The notes: a model not told the origin generated them from the sequence alone. A stretch of 64,000 nucleotides of DNA from Chondrus crispus (GCF_000350225.1 NW_005179063.1:124001-188000), one strand, 5' to 3'. Shown: positions 48,835 through 59,905, numbered from the stretch's first letter. Numbers and translations are program-made.

Positions 48835-49593
48835 TCAATGTGCTTGTTGCGACGATTTATCCTTTCCCCAGCAGCGGGTTGCCGTATGGCCTGTATGACC
48901 GCAGTTCGTGCATTTGTAATCGTTTATGTCCCGATTGTTCGGGGCACGATTAACCAGAGCCGATGTCTGTGAGGAGCTAGACTTCATGTTTGCTCGTTGC
49001 TCTTCCTGCAGCAGACGACTTTTCACAAAGTCCAAACTGAATATCTTTTCCTCATTACCGAGAGCATCAAGTGCAACGATGAGAGCCTCGAAACGGGCAG
49101 GCAGACCGTTGAGCACTGCCATGGCCATCTCCTTGTCATCGATGTTTACGCTCATTGACTTGAGGATGGCTGCCAGCTGCTTGACACGATTGATGTATGC
49201 AAGCACCTTTTCACCGGAAAGCATCTTCACAGTGTAGAACTCACGACGTGCAGCTAGTTTGTTCAGCAAAGTGTGCCTCTCAAACACGTTGACAATAGCT
49301 TCCCACATCTCATGAGCAGTATCAACATCACGTACATGCTCAAGATGCTCATCTGATAGGGAGAGACCAATCAGTGCTTTAGCTTTACTGTCACCTCTGA
49401 TCCACTTCTTACGCTCTTCCGCGCGTTCCTCACTTGGAACTCTTCCCTCAACGATGTATTGGTCAACATCACGTAGAGCAAGCAGAAGTTGTATTTTCTG
49501 CTTCCACACGTAGAAGTTGGAGTCCGTCAGTTTGTCGATTCTGATGGATCCTCCTCCTCCTTGATCTTCCATCTTAGTGCAAATAAACTTCAA
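48835..49593 (-). CDS. gag: Array unit 3: copia Gag
   Basis: 252 codons as in units 1 and 2, with EEQRAN as in copia-3. The pol remnant and polypurine tract lie at 48649-48834. The same deletion junction in all three units shows that the deletion came before the tandem duplication. Confidence 0.9.
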   Translation of the reverse strand: MKFICTKMEDQGGGGSIRIDKLTDSNFYVWKQKIQLLLALRDVDQYIVEGRVPSEERAEERKKWIRGDSKAKALIGLSLSDEHLEHVRDVDTAHEMWEAIVNVFERHTLLNKLAARREFYTVKMLSGEKVLAYINRVKQLAAILKSMSVNIDDKEMAMAVLNGLPARFEALIVALDALGNEEKIFSLDFVKSRLLQEEQRANMKSSSSQTSALVNRAPNNRDINDYKCTNCGHTGHTATRCWGKDKSSQQAH

Positions 49594-49744
49594 GTATTCG
49601 AAAATCCGTTTGGGGATCCCAAGCCGTTAACCGATAGTCAACACAATGGCAAGCCCACCCGTCTAAGAAGTTCGATATGATTACTATGAAGTTGCACTAG
49701 GAGAAAATTGCGAACAGATATGTGAATTTATTTGGATGAAATCC

Positions 49745-50287
49745 CTAACTATTCTGTTCACAAACTACCTTTAAGTGTGCCGCACCGTTCTCGTGGCACT
49801 TCAGGTGCCCGTGAGACTCAAAGACGCGATTGCAAGGGATACAACGCGGAGTCTCCTTAGCGTTGGCAACTTGAATGCGATGAGACCTAGACTGAATGTG
49901 GTCGTAAAAGGCCTTCGCACTATTGCCACTAACGCCGCACACTTTACAATACCGCTTATACCGCGGGCACACCTTACGATTCCTCTTGCGCTCACGTTTG
50001 AACTGTTTATCCGCGAGAACAGCCGCTTTCCGAGCAGAAAGTCGATGCGTAGTTCTCTTTATTGGTGCGGGAACAGAGCGCGGAATACGAGGAATCCTAT
50101 ATGGTGCGCAACTCGAGGACGGACCCGGAAGCGCGAGCCGAGGTGAAGGTTGATCCTCAGGCTCAAGCACCTCAACGGATACGACCTCCGATGTCCGAAC
50201 CGTTCGACCGGTGACCAGCTTCCCAGGCGCAGAGCGCACCGGTACTAATTCCAGATCTAACACAACCCCGTAAAAACAGGTATTCAC
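49745..50287 (-). CDS. Array unit 3: two-zinc-finger accessory protein
   Basis: 180-codon protein as in unit 1 (SSSCAPYR form), with both fingers complete and a basic segment before them. It lies between leader and gag, ending about 150 bases before the gag start, so it would be the first ORF of the element RNA after the low-complexity leader. Confidence 0.85.
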   Translation of the reverse strand: MNTCFYGVVLDLELVPVRSAPGKLVTGRTVRTSEVVSVEVLEPEDQPSPRLALPGPSSSCAPYRIPRIPRSVPAPIKRTTHRLSARKAAVLADKQFKRERKRNRKVCPRYKRYCKVCGVSGNSAKAFYDHIQSRSHRIQVANAKETPRCIPCNRVFESHGHLKCHENGAAHLKVVCEQNS

Positions 50288-50367
50288 AATAAGGAATATG
50301 AAGATAATCGTCAGTAACAGATTTTGGAATTATTGCTCTTAAGAACCACCAAAACGTGCAAAGACAA

Positions 50368-50793
50368 TCACTTAGATGTGTAGGAAATGGAAAGAAACTC
50401 AAAACTTACTTTGCATGAGAGAACGAAGAAAAACCAAATGCGAGATTGACGACGACGGCGGTACCGGGAGCGGAAACGAAGACGAAGACCAAAGACAGAG
50501 ACAGCAGCAAGAACCACAGCAAGAACAAAAGCCAAACCAAGAACGAAGACAACGAAGACAGCGGGGGCGATGACCAAAACCAATTCACACAAGAGAGCAA
50601 GAACAACAGCAGCAGCGAAAACCAAAACCAAGAACGACGGCAAGAACGAGAGCGACAACGACAGCGAGAAGACCAGCGGAAAGAACGACGAGAAACGGCA
50701 GCGAAAACGACAGCGACAACGACGGCAGAAACAACGGAACGAGAACGACAGACTCATGCAGTGAAACGACAGCGAGGGACTGGGCCCATAACC
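50368..50793 (-). other. Array unit 3: primer site and pyrimidine-rich leader
   Basis: Primer site GGTTATGGGCCCAG at 50793-50780, then the strand-biased leader. Confidence 0.8.
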
Positions 50794-52056
50794 TAATGGT
50801 AGGTTCGGAGGGGCAAGGGAAAGAAGGAAGGCAGGTTGATGTGTGTGAGTGAAGGAGTTGGTGCCGAGGTTTACTTTGAAGCCGTTTTCCTGCGATACTT
50901 ATACACTTCGAGTGCTACACTATCGCTCTACTCCGACTCCCAGTAAACCATACTCTACTATGCGCGACCAAGCGCGGTCCTCTTGTGGCCCGACCATACT
51001 GTTCGATTTCCACCTTACGAATCGATTCGTAACTATTAGCTCTCAACTATTTCTACACATTCCAAATGACTGTAAACCATGGCCCTATGCATGCAACTGT
51101 TTCACACCTTACTAATCTGCATCCAGTCATGCCAGACTTCATTGTTGTGCAACGAACAACTTGGCACTTGTCTATTTCCAACAACGCAAACGTCTTTCAT
51201 ATCACAATCGCCATACGTATCCTTGTTTCTCACCTTACTAATTTCGCCAAGCACTGTCAGATAATTATGGCAAGTTATAACAATGTGCATCCAGACTTTC
51301 TACACAACTCACATGAGAATACATGTAAATCACACGAGTACTGTCATGAACTTGCATCCAACGGCGCACCATGACGAGAGCACAGTGCAGCGGCGCGTGC
51401 TCACGCAAGACTCGCATACAGCGTGACGCGTACACAGAATAATCGCACAACTGTATTCCTCTCGCGAGAAGTACTTGTTGTACCTTTGATTCACATGTAC
51501 TGTACTCGGACACGCGCAGGATCGCAAACAGTCTGACACTGTAAAACTGTAAACCCTCATGTGCATACACCTGGATGCGTGTACATGTGTACGTACACGA
51601 ATTCACCTGGCGACGTGTACATGTGTACACGGCATACATGTGTCCCGCCCGGGGCCCCATGCAATTACCCATTACAACCATGACAAACCACTTGAAACCC
51701 CCAAAACAACGTAATTATGGCATATACAGGCCATTTAAAGTACATCACAAGGCCAATGACGCACACGTGGACAACGCTCGACCAATAGATTTGCAGCATT
51801 AGACCTGAGGGCCAATAGAATTGCAGTATTTCCTGTGTAGTCTATAGTGCTACGGGCCAAGGTTCCACTTGGCAAAACTATGCAAATTTGCATGACCCTC
51901 CGAGAGGCCACTTTCGTCCCCAGAACCCCAAAATCTGGGATTTTACACGTGTCATGTCGTGATATGGGTAAGGGCGCCCGGACCGTGCAGTCATGTACAC
52001 GTGTCCCTCGATTTTGACCTTTTCAGATAACAGCATGTGGTCGCACATTTTAAATA
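50794..52056 (-). repeat. Copia array LTR 4
   Basis: 1263 bp and the rightmost LTR of the array. It ends in TTTTAAATA instead of TTTTCAATA and joins directly to an internal point of the gypsy B 5' LTR, without a visible duplication. Confidence 0.9.
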
Positions 52057-52521
52057 CGTGCTACGCGCGTCCTCAACCCGCGCGCGGTGCTACTGCTAGG
52101 GAAAACGGACGGAAGTACCTAAAAGTAAGCGGGCGGACCAAGGTGGAGGATGCTTGACAAGTCCCTGATGTTAAAATCGAGGTCTGAAAAATTTTCCGCA
52201 AAAATTCGTTAACCACTAGGCCACAGGCGCTGGCTTCTTGGTGTCCCCTTGGGCGCGCTCACTATTTCAACAGTCCCTGCTTGTCGTCCTCCACCGCCGG
52301 CGGTCCGCTCATATTTAATGTTCATTGTAGTCTATCATAACTCTACAGTAGTGCCGGTCTACGGACACTGTTACGCTATCAGCCGGCGGGGATGACATTC
52401 CACGTGTAGTACGCGTCCCGTACACGCAGAGGACTCGTGTGTGCGCGAATGGCTGTAAGGCTCGTCGCCTTACTGTCCCTAATCCGATCCTAATCTAATT
52501 TCCGTTTGGGGTTATACCACA
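52057..52521 (-). repeat. 5' LTR of gypsy B, truncated, with SINE-like insert
   Basis: Matches 30297-30642 of the 3' LTR, but the terminal 250 bp (equivalent to 30050-30296) are missing at the array side. It carries a 104-bp insert at 52168-52271. CACAT follows at 52522-52526. Confidence 0.88.
52168..52271 (-). mobile_element. Probable tRNA-derived SINE, 104 bp
   Basis: Present here and absent from the other gypsy B LTR. It is flanked by AGTCCCTG at 52160-52167 and 52272-52279. On the minus strand it has a perfect pol III A box, TGGCCTAGTGG (52223-52213), and a B-box-like GACCTCGATTTT (52184-52173) about 30 bases on, the spacing seen in tRNAs and tRNA SINEs. No long A tail is seen. It is too short and too diverged to be a functional tRNA gene. 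Confidence 0.72.
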
Positions 52522-53675
52522 CACATGACACGTGTAAATTCTCAGATTTTGGGGTTCTGGGGACGAAAGTGGACTTTTGGAGGGTTATGCAAATTTGCAT
52601 AAATGCCGAAAATTTGCATTGGGCCCGAACCGTTATAGGGCTACACAGGCAATACTGCAAATCCATTGGGTGTCGGTTCGAATGCTGCAATTCTATTGGT
52701 CTGTTATTGTCCATTCATATGCAGTCATGCTGGTGATATATCTTGAATGATCGGTATACGGTTTAATTACATCATTTCGGGGGTTTCAAGTTGTTCACCA
52801 TGGTTGTAATGGGTAATTACGGGTGGCCTTGGCGCTGGACACTTGTGTGCGGTGTACACATGTACACATCGCCAGGTTGCTGCGTGTACGTACACTTGTA
52901 CACGTCGCCTACATACGGTCCGGCGCGTGTCCGAGCACAGTACATGTGAATTAAAAGTACAACAAGTATTTCTCGCAAGAGACATGTACTTACGTGGGTA
53001 TTCAGTGTATGCGTCATGCTGTATGCGACCCTTGCATCAAAATGCGCCGTTGTACTACACTCTCGTCAGCATGCGACGTTGTACTGTGCTCTCGTTATGG
53101 TGCGCCGTTGGATGCAAGTTGATGACAGTACTCGTGTGATTCACATCGGATATCACGTGAGATGTGTAGAAAGTGTGGATGCACATTGTTGCTATCCGTG
53201 ATAGTTGTCTGGCAGTGTGTACCGAAATTAGTAAGGTACGAAACAAGGGCATGTATGGGGACTGAGATATGACAGGACTTTGCGTTGTTGGAAATAGAGA
53301 GATGCCAAGTTGTTCATTGTGCAAGAATATATTCTGTCATGTCTGGATGCAGATTAGTAAGGTGTGAAACGATTGCATGCATAGGGCCATGGTTTACAGT
53401 CACTCGAAATGTGTAGAAACTGTTGTGCACTGATAGTCAATAGTCAATTCGTAAGGTGGAAATAGGACAGTGTGGACCGGCCAGAAGAGGACCACGCTTG
53501 GTCGCGCATATGGTGAGTACGGTTTACCAGGTGCCGAAGTAATGGGATAGTGTAACACTCAAAGTGTATAAGTATCGCCGAAAGACGGCTCCAAGTAAAC
53601 CTCGGCACCAACTCCTTCACTCACACACATCAACCTGCCCTCCTTCTTTCCCTTGCCCCTCCGAAGCTACCATTA
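52522..53675 (+). repeat. 3' LTR of copia-1, remaining part
   Basis: Continues the LTR begun at 29948 after the gypsy B insertion and ends CTACCATTA at 53675. The total is about 1.25 kb without the insertion. It has a TATAAGTA box at 53567-53574 followed by a CGCCG...CGGC hairpin. The sequence beyond is the Myb/SANT-like gene. Confidence 0.9.
53567..53574 (+). promoter_or_regulatory. TATA-like box of copia-1 3' LTR
   Basis: TATAAGTA followed by TCGCCG and an inverted CGGC, as in the other copia LTRs. Confidence 0.55.
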
Positions 53676-54092
53676 CCATCATGCTACTCATGGAGTCGCG
53701 GTACGCTGCTAGCTCGCTTGCACGCTGCGCGCGCTCCTCTGCGCGTTCTTGAGGGTCTGCATCTCTCTGAGTTGCTTCGCCCTCAGCAGTTTCGCATGCA
53801 AAAGCAAGCTTCTGTTGCTCTAGATCGAATCCGGCAGTTTCAGATTGGCGAAGCGCCACGCTGATTGCTTGCATCCCATCTCCTACGGCTACAAGGCGTG
53901 TTTTGGGCGGACTTTCATCGTCAGAACTCTCTCGCTCTCGACGACGACGCTTCCCACGTAAGGCATTCAAGACGAGCTCTTGACCCGCAGCAACCTTTTT
54001 TTGCCCCTGCTCCATACGTTCTTTCATATCCCCATCCTTCTTTGCTTCCACATCTTTCTTCGCCTCGACAATATCTGCAAGGAGCTCATCCA
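53676..54092 (-). pseudogene. Myb/SANT-like gene, 3' part (cut by two insertions)
   Basis: Continues the frame of 55357-55740 after the solo LTR. It codes for a coiled, charged segment (EAKKDGDMKERMEQGQKK), a basic KRRRRERE patch that could be a nuclear localisation signal, an acidic SSDDESPP stretch and a helical Glu/Arg/Ala-rich part (PQERAEERAQRASELAAY). It is cut at 53676 by the copia-1 3' LTR, so the C-terminus lies beyond copia-1, left of the window. Confidence 0.8.
54088..54092. repeat. Target-site duplication ATCCA, left copy
   Basis: ATCCA at 54088-54092 and 55357-55361 flanks the solo copia LTR exactly. Confidence 0.95.
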
Positions 54093-55356
54093 TATTGAAA
54101 GTGTGCGACCACATGCTGTTATCTGAAAAGGTCAAAATCGAGTGACACGTGTACATGACTGCACGGTCCGGGCGCTCTTACCCATATCACGACATGACAC
54201 GTGTAAAATCCCAGATTTTGGGGTTCCGGGGACGAAAGTGGCCTCTCGGAGGGTCATGCAAATTTGCATAGTTTTGCCAAGTGGAACCTTGGCCCGTAGC
54301 ACTATAGACTACACAGGAAATACTGCAATTCTATTGGCCCTCAGGTCTAATGCTGCAAATCTATTGGTTGAGCGTTGTCCACGTGTGCGTCATTGGCCTT
54401 GTGATGTACTTTAAATGGCCTGTATATGCCATAATTACGTTGTTTTGGGGGTTTCAAGTGGTTTGTCATGGTTGTAATGGGTAATTGCATGGGGCCCCCG
54501 GGCGGGACACATGTATGCCGTGTACACATGTACAGGTCGCCAGGTGGATTCGTGTACGTACACATGTACACGCATCTAGGTGTATGCACATGAGGGTTTA
54601 CAGTTTTACAGTGTCAGACTGTTTGCGATCCTGCGCGTGTCCGAGTACAGTACATGTGAATCAAAAGTATAACAAGTACTTCTCGCGAGAGGAATACAGT
54701 TGTGCGATTATTCTGTGTACGCGTCACGCTGTATGCGAGTCTTGCGTGAGCACGCGCCGTTGCACTGTGCTCTCGTCATGGTGCGCCGTTGGATGCAAGT
54801 TCATGACAGTACTCGTGTGATTTACATGTATTCTCATGTGAGTTGTGTAGAAAGTCTGGATGCACATTGTTATAACTTGCCATAATTGTCTGACAGTGCT
54901 TGGCGAAATTAGTAAGGTGAGAAACAAGGATACGTATGGCGATTGTGATATGAAAGACGTTTGCGTTGTTGGAAATAGACAAGTGCCAAGTTGTTCGTTG
55001 CACAACAATGAAGTCTGGCATGACTGGATGCAGATTAGTAAGGTGTGAAACAGTTGCATGCATAGGGCCATGGTTTACAGTCATTTGGAATGTGTAGAAA
55101 TAGTTGTGAGCTAATAGTTACGAATCGATTCGTAAGGTGGAAATCGAACAGTATGGTCGGGCCACAAGAGGACCGCGCTTGGTCGCGCATAGTAGAGTAT
55201 GGTTTACTGGGAGTCGGAGTAGAGCGATAGTGTAGCACTCCAAGTGTATAAGTATCGCAGGAAAACGGCTTCAAAGTAAACCTCGGCACCAACTCCTTCA
55301 CTCACACACATCAACCTGCCCTCCTTCTTTCCCTTGCCCCTCCGAACCTACCATTA
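54093..55356 (+). repeat. Solo copia LTR in the Myb/SANT-like gene
   Basis: 1264 bp, TATTGAAAGTG to CCTACCATTA, with the ATCCA duplication. It fixes the true ends of this LTR family, which are TA...TA rather than TG...CA. It is the same family as the array and copia-1, in plus orientation. TATA-like box at 55247-55254. Confidence 0.95.
55247..55254 (+). promoter_or_regulatory. TATA-like box of solo copia LTR
   Basis: TATAAGTA about 100 bases before the LTR end, in the conserved context AAGTGTATAAGTATCGC. Confidence 0.55.
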
Positions 55357-55361
55357 ATCCA

Positions 55362-55740
55362 GCTCACCTATCTCGCCTCCAACACCAGAACGCACCCTAT
55401 CTTTTGCATCTCGCTTCACAAACTGCTCCACCAGTTTCTTGAAACGATCTTGAATGTGTTTACCAGTTGACTGGTGCGCGAAGCTGGGATTGGAGTTTGC
55501 CGTGAAAGCAGCAGCTTCAAAACGTGCCAGCGTCTCGCCATGGGGTGCAACGCTCGCCTCAGCCGCGTATACCTCTTGAGCAATTATGAGGTCTTCGTTG
55601 CTCGTAAACTTCGATTTGCGGCCTGGTTTTGATGCTGACCGAAGAGCGGCACTCAAAACTACGTTTTGGGATCCAGGTGCCACTTGCGTGAAACTTGGGC
55701 TGCCCTCTTCGACGGGCAGCTCTTCCACAACGTTTGCCAT
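55362..55740 (-). pseudogene. Myb/SANT-like gene, 5' part
   Basis: Starts at ATG 55740-55738. After a short acidic N-terminus, a conserved basic entry (KPGRKSKFTSNEDLIIAQEV, about residues 38-57) leads into a three-helix Myb/SANT-like DNA-binding region ending near KHIQDRFKKLVEQFVKRD. The following SGVGGEIGELD is typical of a large oomycete protein family with this domain. Some members serve as DNA-binding partners of Harbinger transposases, so it may be a transposon-derived or partner gene rather than a housekeeping gene. The solo LTR enters after about 128 codons; frame and sequence continue at 54092. No intron is visible. Confidence 0.82.
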
Positions 55741-55969
55741 GATCGGTGTGGCGGTGGGTTGTGGGGTGTGCTGCGTTTTTGCTGTTGCGATTCGTTTGCC
55801 GTAGTAGTCAAGATGCGGTTTCCCGCGAATACAGTTCGTAAAACGACTTCACAAACTCGTCATAATTCACATTTGTTTGCCCCTCTTGATTTGCGAATTT
55901 CGCAAATGGGCTTGCCACGTGGACAGGCATTGCCAAAAAACGAAAATCAATTTACCATGTTGGTTTGCG
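55741..55969. other. Upstream region of the Myb/SANT-like gene
   Basis: Contains a short palindrome, ATTTGCGAATTTCGCAAAT (about 55883-55901). No TATA box or other gene is seen. It probably holds the promoter of the gene to the left. Confidence 0.4.
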
Positions 55970-56078
55970 TAAACACTATACTGACAATTATCTTCATATT
56001 CCTTATTGTGAATACCTGTTTTTACGGGGTTGTGTTAGATCTGGAATTAGTACCGGTGCGCTCTGCGCCTGGGAACGT
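55970..56078 (+). mobile_element. Fragment of copia leader and start of the zinc-finger ORF
   Basis: Matches the leader and first 22 codons of the zinc-finger ORF of the array (43510-43405, reversed), breaking off at GCGCCTGGGA. The matching remainder in the same orientation starts at about 62362, after copia-2. About 120 bp of the ORF are missing between them. No LTR is found to the left, so the 5' end of copia-3 is lost. Confidence 0.8.
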
Positions 56079-56543
56079 ACCTTGATTAAGTTCGCACGGA
56101 AGAGGGTGACCCAAGGAGTGATTGTGAACAAATCACACGAGTACGACGAAGGCAGTTTCATTCTTGTGTTGTGGGAGACCCTCTGAGGCAGTACCGTATC
56201 AAGTTTGGACAAGCCGATTTAGGTTGCAGGGACCGTTCGCGGTAGTAACCAAAAGTCCTGGTTCGTCTACAGGCAAAGTTGTTGTGCTTACTCGTGGCAC
56301 GTTTGATTTAGTTCACAGTCGAAAGACCCGCACTGGCCGACATATAGGGGTAGCGCCCTAAGGCATTTTTAAGAAGAATACGCTTGTTCCACTCCGCCGG
56401 GAACAAGCACCAAGAACGTTTCCGAGTAATCGCTACAAACTTCCTATACGGGTGGGCTTGCCATTGTGTTGACTATCGGTTAACGGCTTGGGATCCCGGA
56501 ACGGAAGACCTTGTATACTCGAAGGGTACATCCATTCGGCGAA
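56079..56543 (+). other. Leader of copia-2
   Basis: Mostly unrelated to the array leader except for the last 100 bp (GTTGACTATCGGTTAACGGC, near 56470). It has a 9-bp hairpin GCTTGTTCC...GGAACAAGC at 56387-56413. A 66-codon open frame at 56164-56361 has a GPF-like stretch but is too short to call. Confidence 0.5.
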
Positions 56544-59500
56544 ATGGATGACCAAAGCTCTGGATCGGTCAGAATCGAGAAGCTGACCGCATCTAACTTT
56601 TACATCTGGAAGCAGAAAATCGAGCTACTGCTTGCTCTCCGAGATGTCGATCAATACGTTTTTGATGCTATCCCGGAGAATGCGCCCTCAGATGACCGGA
56701 GAAAATGGATCCGTCGTGACGCAAAAGCAAAGGCAGTCATCGGACTCACGCTTTCTGATGACTACTTGCAACATGTGCGAGGGTGTAGCAGTGCGAAAGA
56801 GACATGGGAAGCAATTCTGAATGTATTTGAGCGTCATACTTTGCTCAACAAACTTGCCGCGCGTCGCGACTTTTACACTGTATCCATGCTCCCATCCGAG
56901 AAAGTGCTCGTGTTCTTCAATCGTGTGAAGCAACTTGCTGCCAGATTGCAGTCAATGAGTGTTGAGATTGACGATAAAGAAATTGCAATGGCTGTGTAGA
57001 ATGGCTTGCCTCCACGATTCGATAACTTGATTGTTGCTCTTGACGCACTTGGCAATGAAGATAAAGTGTTTGGACTCGAGTTTGTGAAGAGTCGTCTGCT
57101 GCAAGAAGAGCAACGAGAAAGCATGAAGACTGCTTCTGCTTCATCACCACATGCACCTGCACTTGTCAATCGTATGCCTATTCGACGCGATATGAAATGT
57201 ACGAATTGCAATAGACATGGGCATACTGCAGCGCGTTGCTGGGGCAAGGATGTGAATGGGCGCCGACCAGCACCGCCAGACGGGTTCCGGTCTCGCAACC
57301 CCGGCATGAAGCCAAGTGCATTCGTATCTCGAGATGAAACTTCTACTGCTGCCTTTGCTGAAAGCGACTTTACATGCCTGCTTTCGACTTCTTCTCCCGA
57401 AAAGAAGGCAGTGAACGCAGGGTCATGGCTTGTGGATTCCGGTTGCAGTGCCCACATTACATTTGATCGCTCTATGTTCGTTACTTATGAACAGATGCAA
57501 TCTGGATCAGTCGAGATGGGCACTAAGGCTAGAGCCAATGTCGCTGGTCGTGGTGAGGTAGAATTCATGTCGAACGTCAATGGTAGTCCACATCCTTGCA
57601 AATTGTCCAACGTTTTGCATGTCCCTGATTTCGGATACTCGCTTCTGTCTGTTAGCCAAATCGTTTCAAAGGGCTTGCAAGTGTCATTTGAAAATGACAA
57701 ATGCATCGTTACTGCAGGACCAACTCTAGTTGCCACAGCTAGTCAAGTTGGGGATTTATTCACACTTGATGTCATGAATGAAACTTTCTCTGCTCACGTA
57801 GTTACCTTGCAGACGCTACATGAACGAATGGCCCATGTTAACGTACAAGGAATCGCATCAATGATTCACAATAATGTGGTAAGTGGCATCAATGTTCGTC
57901 AAAGCGATGTGATCAGAGCAATGAATCGAAAGTCTGACAATCACTCTCTCGTTTGTCCTGCGTGTGTGTTCGGCAAAGCAACGCGATCAGTAATCCCGAA
58001 ACAGCGATCATCGTCTCGAGCACAGAACTGTCTTGACTTGGTACATTCTGACGTTTGCGGTCCGCTCGAAGTACAGTCCATTGGTGGTTCGAGATACTTC
58101 ATTACATTTGTAGATGATCACTCGAACTGGGTAGTTGTGTACACGATGCGAAATAAATCTGAGGCCTTTGCAAAATACAAGTTGTATGAACAGTTTGCCC
58201 AAACGCACACTGGTCGCAAAGTGAAGGTGCTTCGCACTGATCGAGGGGGAGAGTACTTGTCGACAGAATTCAAGTCATATTTGGATTCAAACGGTACACA
58301 GCACCAGCTCACCACTGCCTACACACCTGAACAAAACGGTGTTGCTGAACGTTTAAATCGAACCTTGATTGATCTTGTCCGTTCCATGCTTTCTCATAAA
58401 CAGGTCAGTAAACGATTCTGGGCAGAGGCTCTTGCCACTGCAGTATATGTACGCAATCGAGTTACTTCACGGGCTTTGCCAGTTAACACGACTCCCCATC
58501 ACATTTGGATGAAGTCAACTCCCAATGTTGGCCATTTGCGAGTATTTGGGTCAAAGTGTTGGTATACATTACCGAAATTAGAGCTCCGTAAGCTTGACTT
58601 GCGAGCGCGTGAAGCGATGTTTCTCGGTTATTCGCAATGCAGTAAAGCATACAAACTTTGGGACGGAGAGTTGAGTAAAGTTGTTGTTTCACGAGATGCC
58701 AAGTTTGATGAATCGACATGTGGGATGCATGACATTCCTGCACATGAAAAAGATTCAATCAGCTCTGACGTTGGCGTTGTATTGCTCGTGGCGACAATGA
58801 GAATGAAGCCGATACCCCAAATGCTAATGAGGTTGGGTCGGAAGAGGATAAAATTTCAGGGGAGGTTATTGAAAACGAGGACACTCACTCTGTAGGTGAG
58901 AATGATGAAGATGATGTATCACCTCCCGTCGAAACTCCGAATGTCACCCCTCCAACTCCGACTCCAGCTGTACGAAGATCGTCTCGAATCAGTAGACCTC
59001 CCGGATCATGGTGGAGGAGCAACTTTGCAGCTGCTCCTCTTTCACATGCGCATGTCGCTATTGAAGGTCCCAAGACTTTCAAACAAGCAACCCACGGTCC
59101 TAGAGCTGCATTCTGGCAAATCGGCATTGACAAAGAACTTGCGTCGCAGACTAAGAATCAGACCTGGAAACTTGTTCCTCGATCTGAGGCGTCAAACATC
59201 TTGACATCTCGATGGGTTTTCAATGTCAAGCAGCTGCCTGATGCAAATGGCAATATAGTTGAAAGTGCAAAAACCAGACTTGTTGCCCGTGGATTCCAGC
59301 AAGTGCAGGGTGTTGACTATACTGAGACATATGCCCCTGTCATAAAGTTTACGACTATTCGTCTACTTCTTGCCTTAGTTGCTCATTACGACCTTGAACT
59401 TCATCAGATGGATGTCGTGACTGCGTTTTTGAACGGCGACTTGGATGAAGACATCTACATGGAGCAACCCGAAGGCTGCGTTGACAAAAGCAAAAGTGAT

Positions 59501-59900
59501 CACGTGTGTAAACTTTTGAAAGCACTTTACGGTCTTAAACAAGCACCTCGTCAATGGCATACCAAAGTGGATGATTTCTTACTCGGTGAATTGGGATTTG
59601 AGACTTCACGTAGTGATCCGTGCCTCTACATTAAACGCATTGGTAACACTATCATGCTAATTGCACTTTATGTCGATGACTTGTTACTCGCTGGTAGTGA
59701 TATCCATGCCATCAAATGGATGAAGGGGGAGCTTCTTTCCAGCACACTGGCGACCTCGGTGAAGCAAAAGTCTGCATTGGTCTTGAGATTCAAAGAGATC
59801 ACACTGCCAAGACATTGAGTCTCACTCAAACTAAGTACGCATCAAATGTGCTTATCCGTTTTAAAATGTCGGCTTGTAACCCTTCTCTGACGCCAATGGA

Positions 59901-59905
59901 ACAAG
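59901..59905. repeat. Target-site duplication ACAAG, left copy
   Basis: ACAAG at 59901-59905 and 60845-60849 flanks the solo LTR of family D. Confidence 0.9.

Larger units (their letters stand above)
40569..52056 (-). repeat. Tandem array of gag-only copia derivatives (4 LTRs, 3 interiors, 3408-bp period)
   Basis: LTRs at 40569-41832, 43978-45240, 47386-48648 and 50794-52056 alternate with 2145-bp interiors at 41833-43977, 45241-47385 and 48649-50793. Each interior, read on the minus strand, has a primer site, a low-complexity leader, a zinc-finger ORF, gag, then a jump to the last codons of pol and a polypurine tract. Adjacent units share one LTR, the pattern expected from LTR-LTR recombination or cDNA concatemers. 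Scattered base differences between units argue against a simple assembly copy. No target duplication was found at the outer borders (GTTTC left, CGTGC right). Confidence 0.93.
30050..52521 (-). mobile_element. Ty3/gypsy element B with nested insertions
   Basis: Minus-strand element with 3' LTR at 30050-30642, second polypurine box, antisense ORF, accessory sequence, first polypurine box, pol (to about 40568) and a partial 5' LTR at 52057-52521. The CACAT duplication shows that both LTRs belong to one insertion. It contains a solo copia LTR (34093-36018) and the copia array (40569-52056). Gag, the primer site, part of pol and the 3' part of the 5' LTR are missing at the array borders. Confidence 0.85.

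Noticed and set aside
40569..52056. Satellite DNA or a CRISPR-like array
   Set aside because: The 3.4-kb units are complete LTR-interior blocks with primer site, gag and polypurine tract; there are no short repeats with unique spacers.
52168..52271. A functional tRNA gene
   Set aside because: A-box and B-box-like sequences are present, but no acceptor stem or anticodon arm can be folded and the unit is flanked by a short repeat, so a SINE is the better reading.
56164..56361. 66-codon frame with a GPF-like stretch in the copia-2 leader
   Set aside because: The resemblance to an integrase GPY/F module is weak, and the frame is short and without flanking integrase sequence.
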